From positions 1,764,501 to 1,828,500 of the forward strand of contig NZ_CP107942.1 of assembly GCF_036053395.1 (NCBI RefSeq): 64,000 nt of DNA. The letters are read 5' to 3'. The DNA is from Actinoplanes sp. NBC_00393. Lineage in GTDB: Bacteria; Actinomycetota; Actinomycetes; Mycobacteriales; Micromonosporaceae. The translations under genes were made by a program, and so were the position numbers. This document shows, in pieces, positions 8,654-15,849 of the stretch (position 1 is its first letter; each line of letters begins with the position of its first letter). The notes under the pieces are model-generated. The model saw nothing but the letters and a program-made list of their open reading frames with translations. It was not told the origin of the DNA and did no database searches.

Positions 8654-10392
8654 GGGCTCGTCGATTTTTAACTCGCTGTTTTGATCAAGGCGGGTGCGGT
8701 GAATCCGGCGGCGCGGGTGTGAGCGGCGAGGTCGGTGTGGTTGGTGAGGCGGATGTTGCTGGGTTCGATGGGGTGCTGGATTTGGGTGAGCAGGGTGCGG
8801 GTGTTGCGGATGGCGACGTTGATGGTGGTGCCGGCGACGCCGAACAGATCGGCGATGACCTTGCGGGGCAGTTGGTAGCGGTCGTGGAGCAAGGTGGCCA
8901 GTAGTTGGTGGCTGAGGGTGACGCGGATCTTGCGGCCGCCGCCGCGGGGCCGGGCGTGGCCGCGCAGGTTGTGCAGGAACGCTTCGTGTTGGGCTTGATG
9001 GGGAACGGTGAGCCGGTTGATCAGGTCGTTCCATGCGCTGTCGGGCATGCCGGTGATGGCCGGGTGCACCAGCGCGGCCAGGTGATGCAGCGGTGGTAGG
9101 GCTGTCGCGGGTTCGCCGGCGGGTGTGGCCGGGTCGGGGCGCAGGGTGTAGTTCCAGTCGCCGTGCCAGTCGTGACGGTCGATGGCCAGGGTGCTCATCT
9201 GCTCGTCGGTGATGACGACGCCGGTCGGGTAGTGGCCGGTGTCGAGTTCGGCGTGCACGCGCAGCCCGCTGCTGGTGGTGGTCGCGGCGATCGTGTGGAC
9301 GATGGTCTCGTGGCTGGTCAGGGGTCGTGCCCGCCAGTTCATCGAGATGTGGGCGAACAAGCGATGCTCGATACGGTTCCATTTACTGGTGCCGGGCGGG
9401 AAGTGGCAGACGGTGATCGGTAGCCCGATTTCGGCGGCGAGAGCGGCCAGATCCGTTTTCCAGGCGCGAGTGCGGTAGCCGTTGGATCCGCCGGCGTCCG
9501 CGGTGATCAAGAGCCGTCCGGCGTTCGGGTAGCGGTCACGGCCGTAGCCGTCCCACCAGCGGCGCAGAGTGGCGACGGCGAACGCGGCGGTGTTGTGGTC
9601 GGTGCCGACGGCGACCCAGCCGGTGTCGGCGGCCAGGTCGTAGACCCCGTAGGGGATCACCTGTCCCAGCTGCGGATCGGCGAAGTCGTGGGTGCGGACT
9701 ACGGCCGGCTCACCGGCAGGCCGCCACTCGCGGCCCTTGTTCGCGAACGCGCCGACGAGTTCCTTCTTCTTCGTATCGACGCTGACGACCGGGTCACCGC
9801 TGGACAGATAATCCTTGACCTGCTCGTTGATGTAGCCGAACTGGGCGTCGCGGTCGGGATGGCGTCTGCCTTCCAGAGTCTTGGCATTGCCCTGAAGGCT
9901 GAATCCCTCACCGTGCAGCAGAGCAGCGATCGTGTCCGGCCCGGCCTTATGACCCCGCCCGGCCAGTTCCTGCGCAAGGTGGCGCAACGACTTCGTCGTC
10001 CATCGCAGCGGCGACATCGGGTCCCCCCGCTCGTCCGGCTCGACCAGCCCCAACAACGCCGGCATCAGAGCGGGATCATGTTCGGTCACCGGCTTCCGGC
10101 CGCCACCGGCACGGCGGACCCGGCCCAGCGGCGCCACCCCGGCCTCCAACTCATCGACGCCCGCAGCCACCGTGCCCTCCCGGACCCCGGCAGCTCGCGC
10201 TACCGCCCGGATCCCGCCATGCCCCAGCACCCGAGCCTCAGCACCCAGCAGCAACCGGCGTTGCCGCTCGTCCAGATGCGGCAAGATCACCTCAAACTTC
10301 GCTGCCAGCCTGCCCCGTTCCTCCTCCGATACCGCCATAACAGATCAACGCATCGAAATCCGCCAAGCAACGGCTTGTTCTTCGACGAGCCC
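8654..10392 (-). mobile_element. ISAzo13-family insertion sequence, 1739 bp
   Basis: The ends are perfect inverted repeats: GGGCTCGTCGA at 8654-8664 and TCGACGAGCCC at 10382-10392. A TTA triplet sits directly outside both ends (8651-8653 and 10393-10395), consistent with a 3 bp target duplication. One transposase gene fills the element on the minus strand. Both ends and the transposase frame are intact, so the copy looks recent and possibly active. Confidence 0.85.
8668..10338 (-). CDS. ISAzo13-family transposase
   Basis: A 556-residue transposase. The N-terminal third is a helix-turn-helix region (GIRAVARAAGVREGTVAAGV). The catalytic core is DDE-like: VVSVDTKKKELVGAF, then LLITADAGGSNGYR, and the acidic residue in SKWNRIEHRLFAHI. 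These blocks are diagnostic of the ISAzo13 group. The ATG at 10338 is followed by the start of a continuous frame ending only 14 bp from the left terminal repeat. A 243-codon frame on the same strand (8651-9382) is an out-of-frame shadow. Confidence 0.9.
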   Translation of the reverse strand: MAVSEEERGRLAAKFEVILPHLDERQRRLLLGAEARVLGHGGIRAVARAAGVREGTVAAGVDELEAGVAPLGRVRRAGGGRKPVTEHDPALMPALLGLVEPDERGDPMSPLRWTTKSLRHLAQELAGRGHKAGPDTIAALLHGEGFSLQGNAKTLEGRRHPDRDAQFGYINEQVKDYLSSGDPVVSVDTKKKELVGAFANKGREWRPAGEPAVVRTHDFADPQLGQVIPYGVYDLAADTGWVAVGTDHNTAAFAVATLRRWWDGYGRDRYPNAGRLLITADAGGSNGYRTRAWKTDLAALAAEIGLPITVCHFPPGTSKWNRIEHRLFAHISMNWRARPLTSHETIVHTIAATTTSSGLRVHAELDTGHYPTGVVITDEQMSTLAIDRHDWHGDWNYTLRPDPATPAGEPATALPPLHHLAALVHPAITGMPDSAWNDLINRLTVPHQAQHEAFLHNLRGHARPRGGGRKIRVTLSHQLLATLLHDRYQLPRKVIADLFGVAGTTINVAIRNTRTLLTQIQHPIEPSNIRLTNHTDLAAHTRAAGFTAPALIKTAS

Positions 10393-10613
10393 TTATGGCG
10401 CTCCGTTTACCGGCCTGGTGGGCGGCTGAGCACTGCGGGCCGCCGTTTAGGCACGCTACGACGGCTCCGTTGCCGGCGTGAGCGACGCCTGAAACCGGGA
10501 GATCCGCGTGGGCGCGCCGGGCGCAGGTCGGGGAGGGAGCTGAGCTGGGCTTGGCGGGGCACCTTCGGGATCGGGCAGGGACGGCGGCGGGAGACGTCGA
10601 CGGCCGGGGCGAT

Positions 10614-11114
10614 TCAGGCGGGTCTTTCGGCGGCGACTGCCAGCTTGCGGGCGGTCTCCGGGCTGATCCGGGCGCCGCCGGCGATCAGCAGCCGGTCCAG
10701 GCCTGAGACGTCTGCGATCAGGCAGTCACGTGGCAGGCCGTGCACGGTGATCGAGCCGCTGCCGTCCAGGACGAGCACCGCCTTCACCGGGATGGGGAGG
10801 CCGACCACGGTGGACAGGTGCCGGCCCACCTCCGTGGCGGTCCGGCGGGCTTCCGCGATGTAGCCCGGCCGCCGGCCCTCGCTTTGCAGAACATCCCCGG
10901 CGACCAGCACGCGGGCCCGCCCGTGCCCGAACACCAGCACCGCGTAGACGCCGCCCGGGCCGATGGCGAGGAACCGGTCGGCGACCGGATCCGGGAACTC
11001 GTGGGCGGTGACCCAGTCGACGATGTGCCAGGCCGGGCCGAGCCGGGGGAGCGACCGCACTCCCGCGGCCGGGCGGCGGCGGAACGAGGGCCAGCGCTTC
11101 GGGCTGTCGTTCAT
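10614..11114 (-). CDS. NERD-like domain protein, short paralogue
   Basis: A 166-residue homologue of the C-terminal domain of the protein at 5500-6237, lacking that protein's helical N-terminal region. Shared landmarks in order are LGPAWHIVDW, RFLAIGPGGVYAVLV, GHGRARVLVAGDVLQ, EARRTATEVGRHL, ITVHGLPRDCLI and GGARISPETARKLA. As in the longer copy, the residues after GPGGVYAVL are FGHGR rather than an acidic-Lys nuclease motif. It lies just outside the insertion sequence and repeat block, so duplication within the region is plausible. Function unknown. Confidence 0.6.
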   Translation of the reverse strand: MNDSPKRWPSFRRRPAAGVRSLPRLGPAWHIVDWVTAHEFPDPVADRFLAIGPGGVYAVLVFGHGRARVLVAGDVLQSEGRRPGYIAEARRTATEVGRHLSTVVGLPIPVKAVLVLDGSGSITVHGLPRDCLIADVSGLDRLLIAGGARISPETARKLAVAAERPA

Positions 11115-11190
11115 CCATCCATGTAACCGCAGCTATGCGAAATGCGGGGCCGGGGCTGGCTGGGCAGCAGAACAAGGGGCGGGTGGGCGG

Positions 11191-11754
11191 CTATGCGAAG
11201 AGCAGGTCGAGCTGGGTGTCCAGGGCGGACAGCGCCTGCTCGTCGGAGTACTGGCCGCCGAGCAGGTAGAGGCCCAGGCCCTCCATCAACGCCAGCACGC
11301 CGGCTGCGCGAGCGGGGGAGCCGTCGGGCAGCAGGCTGGCGATGAAACCGACCATCCGCGCGGTGTCCTCGCGCAGCGCCGGCGTGGTCGCGGGGCGGAC
11401 CGCGGTATAAGCCAGGAAAGCCAGCGCCACCCGCCCGTCGGCCCGGGAGTCGTCGTCGAGCGGGAGCAGCGAGGTCAGCAGGGTGCGCAGGAGCAGCCGC
11501 GGCGCCGGGGAAGGGCCGAGTGCCTGGACCGCCGCGGACACCCGGGCCTCGCTGCGGTCCCGGACGACGTCCAGCGCGAACGTCATCATCTCGTCCTTGG
11601 TGCCGAAATAGTGCTGCACCATCCCGGCCGAGACACCGGCCTCGGCGGCCACGTGCCGCAGACTGACCGCTTCGAGGCCCTGCTCGGCCGCGACCCGCAT
11701 CAGCGCGTCGGCGATCAGGGTCCGGCGTTCCTGGTGATCGACCTTCCTGGGCAT
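11191..11754 (-). CDS. TetR-family regulator, co-transcribed with the Rph-like gene
   Basis: A 187-residue regulator. Residues about 8-55 are the TetR DNA-binding domain (LMRVAAEQGLEAVSLRHVAAEAGVSAGMVQHYF), split here by its helix-turn-helix; the rest is an all-helical ligand and dimer domain of BetI-like type. The gene begins 13 nt after the stop of the Rph-like gene on the same strand, so it is probably the second gene of that operon. TTGCAAT repeats ahead of the operon are a likely autoregulatory operator. The inducer is unknown. Confidence 0.85.
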   Translation of the reverse strand: MPRKVDHQERRTLIADALMRVAAEQGLEAVSLRHVAAEAGVSAGMVQHYFGTKDEMMTFALDVVRDRSEARVSAAVQALGPSPAPRLLLRTLLTSLLPLDDDSRADGRVALAFLAYTAVRPATTPALREDTARMVGFIASLLPDGSPARAAGVLALMEGLGLYLLGGQYSDEQALSALDTQLDLLFA

Positions 11755-11767
11755 GGCGTCGATGCTT

Positions 11768-14152
11768 TCACGAGGCGGCCGGCGCGACTGTCCCGGCCGC
11801 GCCGTCCACTGTGATGAGCTGCCCGGGGGTGATCCGCGTGGTCGCCCCGGGCACGCTGATCACCGCGGGAATCCCGTACTCGCGGGCCACCGTCGGCCCG
11901 TGCGCCATGATCGCGCCGGTTTCGGTGACCAGGCCGGCGGCGGTGAGGAACAGCGGGGTCCAGGCCGGGTCGGTGGTGGAGACGACCAGGATGTCGCCGG
12001 GTTCGACGTACGCGGTGGCCGGGTCGTGCACGATTCGCGCCGGCCCGGTGGCCCGGCCCGCCGAGGCGCCCACTCCGCGCAGCCCGCCGGGCGCGGCCGA
12101 CAGCAGCGTCTCCACGTCGGTGCCGTCGGAGAGCAGCGCCACCGGCACGTGCCGCCGCCGCGATTCGATCCGGTGCACGGCTTTGCGCTCGGTGACGAGG
12201 GAGCGCTGGTCAACGCCGTTGTGCACGGCCGCGTCCACGTCGTCGAGGGTCAGGAACATGATGTCTGCCGGGTCGGTGAGCAGACCGTTTCCGGCGAGTT
12301 CGGCACCGATCAGCAGCAGTTGCTCGCGGACCGACCGCAGCCGGTAGAGCCCGGCGAACTTCCCGGACTCCCGCAGACCCAGCAGCGTGCGGGCGCGGCG
12401 CAGCAGGAAGAGGGCGAGGCGGCCGCGGACCGGCCGCCGCCATTTCACCCGCACGGCGAGAGCTGCCAGTGTCGCTTCCGCCTTTTCGGTGGTACGCGCA
12501 AAGCGCACATCCGGCGCCTGCTCCGGATCGGTGACGCGCAGATAGTTGGCGAGCGCCGCGAACACACCGGTCGGGTCCTCGGCCCACCGGGGCACGCCGA
12601 GATCCGCCTCGGCGGGGCCGCGGTGACCGTATTCAATCAGGAACGCGTCGAGCCCGATGTCCGGTAGAGCGCCGTCACGGTAGCGGGCGGCCAGTTCGGC
12701 GGGTGGCGTGTCGAGCAGCAGGTCGCGGTGCATCCCGGCGTCCCGGGCCAGTCGCCACAGCGCCAGGTCCATCTGGATGGTCACGTTGTCCGGCAGGCCG
12801 CCGAGGACGGTGTGGATCTCGTCCTGGTCGGCGAGGCCCTTGAGGAGCGGGCCGGGCAGCGAGGCCGCGAGCAGCCCGGCGACGATCGGCCACGTCAGGT
12901 CGTCAGCGGCATCGCTGGAGTCGTTTGCGCGTACGAAATCGAGCCTTTGACCTGCTGTTTTCAGCTCAGCCGGCGCATTGGCGGAATCGCGCAACCGGTC
13001 GACGGCCGCCTGCAGACGCAGGCGTGCCGTCTCCGGCCGGGCCAGCGCCCGGGTGATGCCGGAGATCGCGCGGCCCGCCGTCTTCAGGCCGTCCGCCGAA
13101 TTGGTGGCCTGAGCGGTCCTACTGCCGGCGTCCGGTGCGAAGCGGGGGTCGGCGAGGACGTGCTCCATGGCGGCCTGGGCGCGCGGGCCGAAGTCCACCG
13201 CCATCAGCTTGACCAGGCGTTTGCGGGCGGTGCGGTGGCGTGCGAGGTCGGTGAGATCGCCGTAGAGGCGGCCGCCGATGTCGACGATCTCGGTACGCAT
13301 GCCGAGCGCCGCCGTCATCGCGGCGATGATCTGCTTGAGCCCGGCCATGCCCATCGGCGTGACCGGCTGCAGCATGCCCTGGACGTGACCGAATTCGACA
13401 TAGACGCGGGGGAGCGGACCGTCGGTGGCCGGCGGTAGCGGGAAGAGCGTGGTGATCGGGCGCGACTGCAGGAGCCAGAGCGTGCCGTCGTGGTCGTAGG
13501 CCCACTCGATGTCCAGCGGGGTGTCGCCGCCGAGCCGCTCGCCGACTGCCTTCAGCTCGGCCAGCTGCGCGACGGTGAGGCATCCGCGCGTGGGCGTGCT
13601 GCCGTCGAGCACGTAGTGGTCGGCGTCGGTGGTGCCGTCCACGACGCCGGTGCCGAGCCCGGCGACCGCGTCGACCAGCATCTCGGTGCGGTTGCCGGTC
13701 AGCGGGTTGGCCGTGAACAGCACCCCGGCCGTGGCCGCGCCGACCATCCGCTGCACGATCACCGCCATCTGCAGGCCGGCGTCCGGGACGTCGTGCGCCG
13801 CCCGGTACGCCACCGCGCGCCCGCCGTGCAGCGACTCCCAGCACTTGGCCACCGCCGCCAGCAGCTGCTCCGCCCCGTCGACCTCGAGAAACGTCTCGTA
13901 CTGCCCGGCGAACCCGGCCTCCGGCAGGTCCTCGGCGGTGGCGCTGGACCGGACCGCGACCGGGCCTTCACCCAGCGCCCGGTACGCCTCGACGATCTCG
14001 GCCTCGGGCAGCACCCCGGTCCGGTGCGCCTCGGTGGTGACCACGAAGCCGGGCGGCACGCGCTCGCCGCGACTGATCAGGCCGGCCAGTCCGGACGCCT
14101 TGCCGCCGGCCAGCTCGGTCCGGTCGGCTTCCGGCAGCGGGATCACCAACAT
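11768..14152 (-). CDS. Rifampin phosphotransferase-like dikinase (PEP-synthase fold)
   Basis: A 794-residue ATP-dependent dikinase. The N-terminal ATP-grasp domain shows GGKASGLAGL, VAVRSSATAEDLP, FAGQYETFL and LFTANPLTGNR; a long helical middle domain would bind the acceptor; the C-terminal swivelling domain has TDPAWTPLF and the phospho-accepting H751 in AHGPTVAREYGIPAV. This three-domain order and length match rifampin phosphotransferases, which inactivate rifamycins, rather than PEP synthase, which adds a PEP-binding domain. ATG 14152 is chosen because AGGAG lies 6 nt upstream. The actual drug or other acceptor cannot be read from the sequence. Confidence 0.8.
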   Translation of the reverse strand: MLVIPLPEADRTELAGGKASGLAGLISRGERVPPGFVVTTEAHRTGVLPEAEIVEAYRALGEGPVAVRSSATAEDLPEAGFAGQYETFLEVDGAEQLLAAVAKCWESLHGGRAVAYRAAHDVPDAGLQMAVIVQRMVGAATAGVLFTANPLTGNRTEMLVDAVAGLGTGVVDGTTDADHYVLDGSTPTRGCLTVAQLAELKAVGERLGGDTPLDIEWAYDHDGTLWLLQSRPITTLFPLPPATDGPLPRVYVEFGHVQGMLQPVTPMGMAGLKQIIAAMTAALGMRTEIVDIGGRLYGDLTDLARHRTARKRLVKLMAVDFGPRAQAAMEHVLADPRFAPDAGSRTAQATNSADGLKTAGRAISGITRALARPETARLRLQAAVDRLRDSANAPAELKTAGQRLDFVRANDSSDAADDLTWPIVAGLLAASLPGPLLKGLADQDEIHTVLGGLPDNVTIQMDLALWRLARDAGMHRDLLLDTPPAELAARYRDGALPDIGLDAFLIEYGHRGPAEADLGVPRWAEDPTGVFAALANYLRVTDPEQAPDVRFARTTEKAEATLAALAVRVKWRRPVRGRLALFLLRRARTLLGLRESGKFAGLYRLRSVREQLLLIGAELAGNGLLTDPADIMFLTLDDVDAAVHNGVDQRSLVTERKAVHRIESRRRHVPVALLSDGTDVETLLSAAPGGLRGVGASAGRATGPARIVHDPATAYVEPGDILVVSTTDPAWTPLFLTAAGLVTETGAIMAHGPTVAREYGIPAVISVPGATTRITPGQLITVDGAAGTVAPAAS

Positions 14153-14164
14153 GGCCGGCTCCTT

Positions 14165-14219
14165 TGCAATGCGACTGTATTGCAACGACCGTACCCGGTT
14201 TGGCGATGCAGTTGCAATG
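14165..14219 (-). promoter_or_regulatory. TTGCAAT repeats, probable TetR operator
   Basis: TTGCAAT at 14165-14171 and ATTGCAA at 14180-14186 form a perfect 7 bp inverted repeat with an 8 bp spacer, 13 bp upstream of the Rph-like start. A third TTGCAAT is at 14213-14219. The block lies between the divergent Rph-like and hemoglobin genes, so it could affect both. Confidence 0.65.
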
Positions 14220-14267
14220 TCGCGCATCGGGCAGCGCGGAACATCGTCACCGGTCTATCTTGTCCGC

Positions 14268-14636
14268 GTGAGCGTCTCGACCTCGTACTACCAGCGCATC
14301 GGCGGTGAGCCCGCGGTCAGCGCCGCGGTCGCCGCCCTCTACCGGGTGATCCTCGCCGACGACCGCCTGACCGGCTACTTCGCCGGCGTCGAGCTGGACC
14401 GCCTCTCCCGGCACATGGTGGCCCTGCTCAGCCAGGTCCTCGGCGGCCCGGCCGACTACACCGGCCGCGACCTGCGCGGCGCCCACCGCCGCCTCGGCAT
14501 CACCGCCGCCCACTACGACCTGGTCGGCGCCTACCTGATCGGCGTGCTGGCCGGTCTCGGCGTCGACGACGAGGTCCTCGCCGCGGTCCGCCAGGTGCTG
14601 GCCGCCTCCGCCGAGGACGTCATCGAAACCGGTTGA
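14268..14636 (+). CDS. Group I truncated hemoglobin (trHbN-like)
   Basis: A 122-residue 2-on-2 globin. It has the N-terminal YQRIGGEPAVSAAV, the B10 Tyr in LTGYFAG, the glycine-rich LGGPADYTGRDL and the proximal His in GAHRRLGI, as in mycobacterial trHbN, which detoxifies nitric oxide or binds oxygen. The GTG at 14268 gives a family-length protein. It is divergent from the Rph-like gene and shares the intervening TTGCAAT repeats. The next gene (macro domain) starts 22 nt downstream, so the two may be co-transcribed. Confidence 0.88.
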   Translation: MSVSTSYYQRIGGEPAVSAAVAALYRVILADDRLTGYFAGVELDRLSRHMVALLSQVLGGPADYTGRDLRGAHRRLGITAAHYDLVGAYLIGVLAGLGVDDEVLAAVRQVLAASAEDVIETG

Positions 14637-14658
14637 CCCCCTCTGACAAGATCACCGC

Positions 14659-15138
14659 ATGCTGCCGCTGCGGATCATCAAGGGCGACGCGACCAGCCCG
14701 CAGGCCGCCGGGCCGAAGATCATCGCCCACGTGTGCAACGACATCGGCGCCTGGGGCAAGGGCTTCGTCGTGGCGCTCTCCCGGCGCTGGCCCGAGCCCG
14801 AGCGCGCCTTCCGCAGCTGGCACCGCGACCGGGCGCGCAACGACTACGGCCTCGGCGCCACCCAGTTGGTTCAGGTCACCCCGGACGTCTGGGTGGCCAA
14901 CATGGTCGGGCAGCGCGGCATTCGTACGGCTCGCAGCACCGGCGTGCCGATCCGCTACGAAGCCGTGCAGAAGTGCCTGCACGGGCTGGCCGAGCACGCG
15001 GTCAGGCTGGAGGCGTCCGTGCACATGCCGCGGATCGGGTGCGGCCTGGCCGGCGGCAAGTGGGAGCGCATCGAGCCGATGATCGTGGACGCGCTCGGCG
15101 CCCGGGACGTCCCGGTGGTGGTCTACGACCGTGATTGA
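14659..15138 (+). CDS. Macro-domain ADP-ribose hydrolase, TARG1-like
   Basis: A 159-residue single-domain protein. KGDATSP at the N-terminus, AHVCNDIGAWGKGFV, and the late glycine loop MPRIGCGLAGGKW are the ADP-ribose-binding elements of macro domains. The Lys in WGKGFV and the spacing fit the TARG1/ALC1-like group, whose members remove ADP-ribose from acidic residues or deacetylate O-acetyl-ADP-ribose. No DarT-type ADP-ribosyltransferase is adjacent, so it is not an evident DarTG pair. The following small gene overlaps its 3' end by 8 nt. Confidence 0.85.
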   Translation: MLPLRIIKGDATSPQAAGPKIIAHVCNDIGAWGKGFVVALSRRWPEPERAFRSWHRDRARNDYGLGATQLVQVTPDVWVANMVGQRGIRTARSTGVPIRYEAVQKCLHGLAEHAVRLEASVHMPRIGCGLAGGKWERIEPMIVDALGARDVPVVVYDRD

Positions 15139-15457
15139 GCGTTCCGAGGAGCTGCTCGACGAGTTCGCCGCCCGGCTCGCCGGGTTCCTGGGCGAGCGCG
15201 GGTTCGAGGCCGACGAGTGGACGTTCCGGCGTTACGGCCCGTCCCGGGACGCGCTGATCGTCGAGTTCCAGAAGGCTGGACTCTGGTCGCCGCAGGAGGC
15301 GCACTTCCACATCAACGTCTCCTTCTCGCTGCGCCCCAAATGGGAGCACGACCGGGTCCGGCTGGAGTTCCCCGGCCCCGCACATCACGGACGCGATCCG
15401 CGCTTACGCCCTGACCAGGCCGATCGCATGAGCAGCAAGGCGGGGGTGGCGACCTAG
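15131..15457 (+). CDS. DUF4304-like protein, probably frameshifted near the 3' end
   Basis: The 108-codon frame starts with GTG inside the macro-domain gene. FRRYGPSRDALIVEFQKAG and AHFHINVSFSLRP resemble DUF4304, a family of unknown role often found with polymorphic-toxin immunity genes. After LEFPGP the frame becomes basic and Pro-rich, while the next frame over encodes PHITDAIRAYALTRPIA and stops at about 15432, which looks like a natural C-terminus. A one-base shift near 15380, or a larger deletion, is therefore likely. The present stop at 15457 overlaps the convergent gene by 4 nt. Confidence 0.5.
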   Translation: MIERSEELLDEFAARLAGFLGERGFEADEWTFRRYGPSRDALIVEFQKAGLWSPQEAHFHINVSFSLRPKWEHDRVRLEFPGPAHHGRDPRLRPDQADRMSSKAGVAT

Positions 15458-15732
15458 AGGGTGGCGCGGAACTCCGGCCAGGTGCCCCAGAAGCGCTCGA
15501 CCTCTTCGATGATCGGCTGCAGGCTGGTGGCGATGTCGCGCGGGACCGGTGTGCCGTCGTCCCAGCGCGGCGCTGATGGCAGGTAGTAGAGCCCGCCGCG
15601 CACGCCCGGTTCGACACCCAGGGTGAGCACATGTCCGTCGATCTCGAACTGGCGGGCGAAACGGCCGTGAGTGCGCAGGATGGCGCCGGTGTGGTGTTGC
15701 GCCTCCTGACGGTGCAGCTCCCGGACGGTCAT
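15454..15732 (-). CDS. Small hypothetical protein
   Basis: A 92-residue soluble protein of unknown function, ending in IIEEVERFWGTWPEFRATL. The start is well defined: ATG 15732 preceded by GAGGAGG with a 5 nt gap. It has a strand-rich centre (RFARQFEIDGHVLTLGVEPG) and no signal or membrane segment. A much longer open frame runs on to 17871 but only because it is antisense to the histidine kinase gene; the ribosome binding site marks the true start. It is convergent with the DUF4304-like gene. Confidence 0.7.
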   Translation of the reverse strand: MTVRELHRQEAQHHTGAILRTHGRFARQFEIDGHVLTLGVEPGVRGGLYYLPSAPRWDDGTPVPRDIATSLQPIIEEVERFWGTWPEFRATL

Positions 15733-15849
15733 GGTGTCCTCCTCAGTCGGCGGGGTGTGACCCCGGTAACAGTGGATACGCCGGGAAGCGGCCACCGGTT
15801 CACTCCGTTCTGCGAGCTGACCGGCTACGGAAAGTGATATTAGTGAGAC

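Larger units (their letters stand above)
8601..10468. repeat. 62-64 bp tandem repeat split by the insertion sequence
   Basis: Unit 1 is 8601-8653 plus 10396-10404 (62 bp once the element is removed) and unit 2 is 10405-10468 (64 bp). They align throughout: both begin GTT(T)ACC, share GCACTGCGGGCCGCCG and GGCACG, and end GGCGCTCC / GACGGCTCC. A third partial unit starts at 10469 (GTTGCCGG). Each unit holds a GGCGGC...GCCGCC hairpin. Function unknown. Confidence 0.65.

Noticed and set aside
14153..14267. Rifamycin-associated element before the Rph-like gene
   Set aside because: The 19 bp element is not present; the repeats here are TTGCAAT.
14659..15138. DarG antitoxin of a DarTG pair
   Set aside because: No DarT-type gene is adjacent, and the protein is a single macro domain without the DarG C-terminal region.
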